From positions 1 to 64,000 of the forward strand of contig DATHMF010000025.1 of the NCBI GenBank assembly GCA_035487355.1: 64,000 bases of DNA, given 5' to 3'. Made by a program: the position numbers and the translations under genes. Position 1 is the first letter of the stretch; every line of letters begins with the position of its first letter. The stretch is from Terriglobales bacterium. Its GTDB lineage: Bacteria; Acidobacteriota; Terriglobia; Terriglobales; Acidobacteriaceae. The notes under the pieces are model-generated. The model saw only the letters and a program-made list of their open reading frames with translations, searched no databases and was not told where the DNA came from. Of the stretch, positions 63,042 through 64,000 are shown one piece after another.

Positions 63042-63683
63042 ATGGTTACCAAAAAGCTCGGCATATTGCTCAGTGGACGCGGCTCCAACTTTGAAGCCAT
63101 TGCCGAATCTATTTCTGCCGGGCGCATTGCGAATGCTGAGATCGCATTGGTGATTTCCAACCGTGCCGAAGCTGGCGGAATCGAATCGGCCCGCAGGCGC
63201 GGCTTGCCTGCGCTGGTGGTTCCTTCCAAGGGCAAGGCGCGCGAGGCGCACGATGCCGAAGTTGTGACCGCACTCAGAGAAAAAAAAGTAGATTTGATTT
63301 GTCTGGCAGGATACATGCGCCTGCTCTCGCCCTGGTTTGTGCAGCAGTTCCCACAAAGAATCCTGAATATACATCCTTCGCTGCTGCCTGCTTTTCCGGG
63401 ACTTGAGGCGCAGCGCCAGGCCCTGGAGTACGGCGTGAAGGTTTCGGGTTGTACCGTACACTTTGTGGATGAACACCTCGATCACGGCGCCATCATTGTG
63501 CAGCGAACTGTGCCTGTTCTGGATTCCGATGACGATCACGCGTTGGCCGCTCGCATCCTGCAGCAAGAGCACATTGCTTACACGGAGGCGATCAACATTG
63601 TGCTGGAAGGGAACTACGAAATCGTTGGCCGCCGGGTGCAGATGCCAGGGAACATAAAGCTGGCCGCAGAGCGGCACGCGTAA
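63042..63683 (+). CDS. purN: Phosphoribosylglycinamide formyltransferase
   Basis: 213 aa from ATG 63042 (a TTG directly before it is less likely). PurN formylates GAR with 10-formyl-THF in step three of purine synthesis. GILLSGRGSNFEAI forms the phosphate loop; the catalytic set is Asn109 and His111 (NIHPSLLPAFPG) with Asp147 (HFVDEHLDHGAI). Length is normal. Next to purM as in many bacteria, and followed by tyrS after 17 bases. Confidence 0.97.
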   Translation: MVTKKLGILLSGRGSNFEAIAESISAGRIANAEIALVISNRAEAGGIESARRRGLPALVVPSKGKAREAHDAEVVTALREKKVDLICLAGYMRLLSPWFVQQFPQRILNIHPSLLPAFPGLEAQRQALEYGVKVSGCTVHFVDEHLDHGAIIVQRTVPVLDSDDDHALAARILQQEHIAYTEAINIVLEGNYEIVGRRVQMPGNIKLAAERHA

Positions 63684-63691
63684 CTTTATAA

Positions 63692-64000
<309 letters not shown>

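Noticed and set aside
62943-63677. 244-codon open frame antisense to purN
   Set aside because: It is the mirror of purN in a GC-biased frame and has no protein-family features.

Overview
The window reads as bacterial chromosome from an Acidobacteriota-like soil organism (inference). The reasons are moderately GC-rich coding sequence, long secreted proteins with Ig-like repeats, several dispersed palindromic intergenic repeats, and two loci pairing a sigma factor with a TPR-CHAT protease. Housekeeping sequence is clearest at the right end: tRNA-Pro(CGG), purM, purN and the start of tyrS. No CRISPR array, intact transposase, integrase or rRNA gene was found.

Layout. 1-2.6 kb: a minus-strand set with a cut-off pyruvoyl-type histidine decarboxylase, an alpha/beta hydrolase and a deoxyhypusine-synthase-like enzyme. 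3-5.5 kb: a TetR regulator divergent from a CPBP membrane protease across a perfect palindrome, then a GNAT acetyltransferase. 5.7-11 kb (+): a sigma factor, a 1195-aa protein joining anti-sigma-type zinc motifs, one membrane helix, TPRs and a CHAT protease, and a Tat-exported Cys-rich protein. 11-23.1 kb (-): a coupled operon of oligopeptide ABC transporter, sigma factor, TPR-CHAT protease, zinc-finger (candidate anti-sigma) protein, subtilisin-like protease and HD-GYP protein. The two CHAT loci converge with 34 bp between them. 23-31.5 kb: a methyltransferase, a kynurenine-type gene group, a yeast-like cytosine deaminase and a hybrid histidine kinase. 31.5-45 kb: a deleted tRNA-Ser remnant with long direct repeats, a 1296-aa beta-helix/Ig secreted protein, a rhomboid-TPR protein, several small membrane or secreted proteins, and an OmpA-type protein followed by a large exported protein.

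45.0-61.5 kb looks like a genomic island. A 59-bp copy of the 3' end of tRNA-Pro lies at 45.03-45.09 kb in the same orientation as the intact tRNA-Pro at 61.5 kb, and a decayed integrase-type transposase fragment sits just inside the intact tRNA. The island is nearly all minus strand with many 4-bp ATGA gene overlaps. It encodes three radical SAM proteins of the B12-binding type, three methyltransferases, two or three glycosyltransferase-like proteins, an HPr-kinase-like protein, a small Gly/aromatic repeat protein, a Tat multicopper oxidase with a signal-less cupredoxin, and a secreted CxxCH protein.

The strongest candidates for undescribed biology are (a) the sigma / anti-sigma / TPR-CHAT modules, whose logic resembles the Csx29-Csx30-sigma arrangement of type III-E CRISPR but with no CRISPR here and with a peptide importer and subtilase in the same operon, and (b) the tRNA-Pro island modification cluster. 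Both functional proposals are inference from motifs and gene order.
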